From the NCBI GenBank assembly GCA_910585205.1, contig CAJUCC010000001.1, positions 1 to 31,727 of the forward strand: 31,727 nt of DNA, written 5' to 3'. The position numbers and the translations under genes are program-made. This document shows, in pieces, positions 31,715-31,727 of this stretch. The notes beneath the pieces were generated by a model. That model was not told where the DNA came from. It made no database searches and saw only the letters and a program-made list of their open reading frames with translations. The first letter of the stretch is position 1. The number at the start of each line of letters is the position of its first letter. Origin of the DNA: an uncultured Lachnospiraceae bacterium (GTDB lineage Bacteria; Bacillota; Clostridia; Lachnospirales; Lachnospiraceae).

Positions 31715-31727
31715 CGCCTGCGGCGGG

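Noticed and set aside
1..31727. tRNA or rRNA genes, CRISPR arrays, transposase or integrase genes
   Set aside because: None seen; the likely island at 27.5-30.6 kb has no recombinase or clear terminal repeats in the window.

Overview
The window looks like a chromosomal segment of a spore-forming, Gram-positive Clostridia, most likely a Lachnospiraceae-type gut anaerobe. The reasons are the spoIIAA-spoIIAB-sigF genes followed by spoVAA-AB-AC, the linked radical-SAM/UDG-like gene pair, a valine T-box leader on valS, strong AGGAGG-type ribosome sites and moderate GC. The family assignment is inference; the sporulation and Firmicutes signals are seen directly.

Layout. (1) 377-2451: a radical SAM protein and its UDG-like partner, with a LexA-like box upstream. 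(2) 2616-3015: a small HPr/Crh-like protein lacking the phosphorylatable histidine, with a clear promoter and terminator. (3) 3035-7452: a nuclease-helicase fusion, then on the minus strand endonuclease IV and a pyridoxal/pyridoxamine kinase. A dense cluster of perfect DnaA boxes and a 14-bp perfect palindrome lie between the last two. (4) 7481-9836: a PadR-controlled four-gene envelope operon (PadR, HAAS/DUF1700, DUF4097, PspC) with AT-rich dyad operators. (5) 9895-10538 minus: an ECF vitamin-transporter S component. (6) 10658-14320: a heterodimeric ABC exporter. (7) 14321-15634: a minus-strand lipoprotein divergent from a small XRE regulator, with two near-identical operators between them. 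(8) 15659-23378: T-box-controlled valS, a GC-rich structured intergenic element, a FapA-family protein, folC, a 49-residue acidic protein and a zinc-ribbon/TPR membrane protein. (9) 23424-27324: spoIIAA, spoIIAB, sigF, a histidine phosphatase, then spoVAA-AB-AC behind a textbook sigma-G promoter. (10) 27331-27550: a tiny transcription unit with a broken or dual-frame ORF. (11) 27574-30584: a complete agr-like peptide quorum-sensing locus (LytTR regulator, GHKL kinase, cyclic-peptide precursor, AgrB protease). (12) 30651-31655: a calcineurin-like phosphoesterase and a terminator.

How it works together. The sporulation block keeps the B. subtilis order sigF-spoVAA-AB-AC, but the spoVAD and later genes expected next are not there; the agr-like island occupies that position. 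In the agr-like locus the regulator and kinase have their own promoter. The precursor and AgrB genes lie behind a second promoter with a perfect -10, no recognisable -35, and four TGACA repeats about two helical turns apart. This is what a LytTR-activated positive-feedback promoter should look like. The predicted signal ring CYFIM resembles the staphylococcal AIP-I ring CDFIM. The DnaA-box cluster and the agr-like locus are the two most interesting parts of the window.
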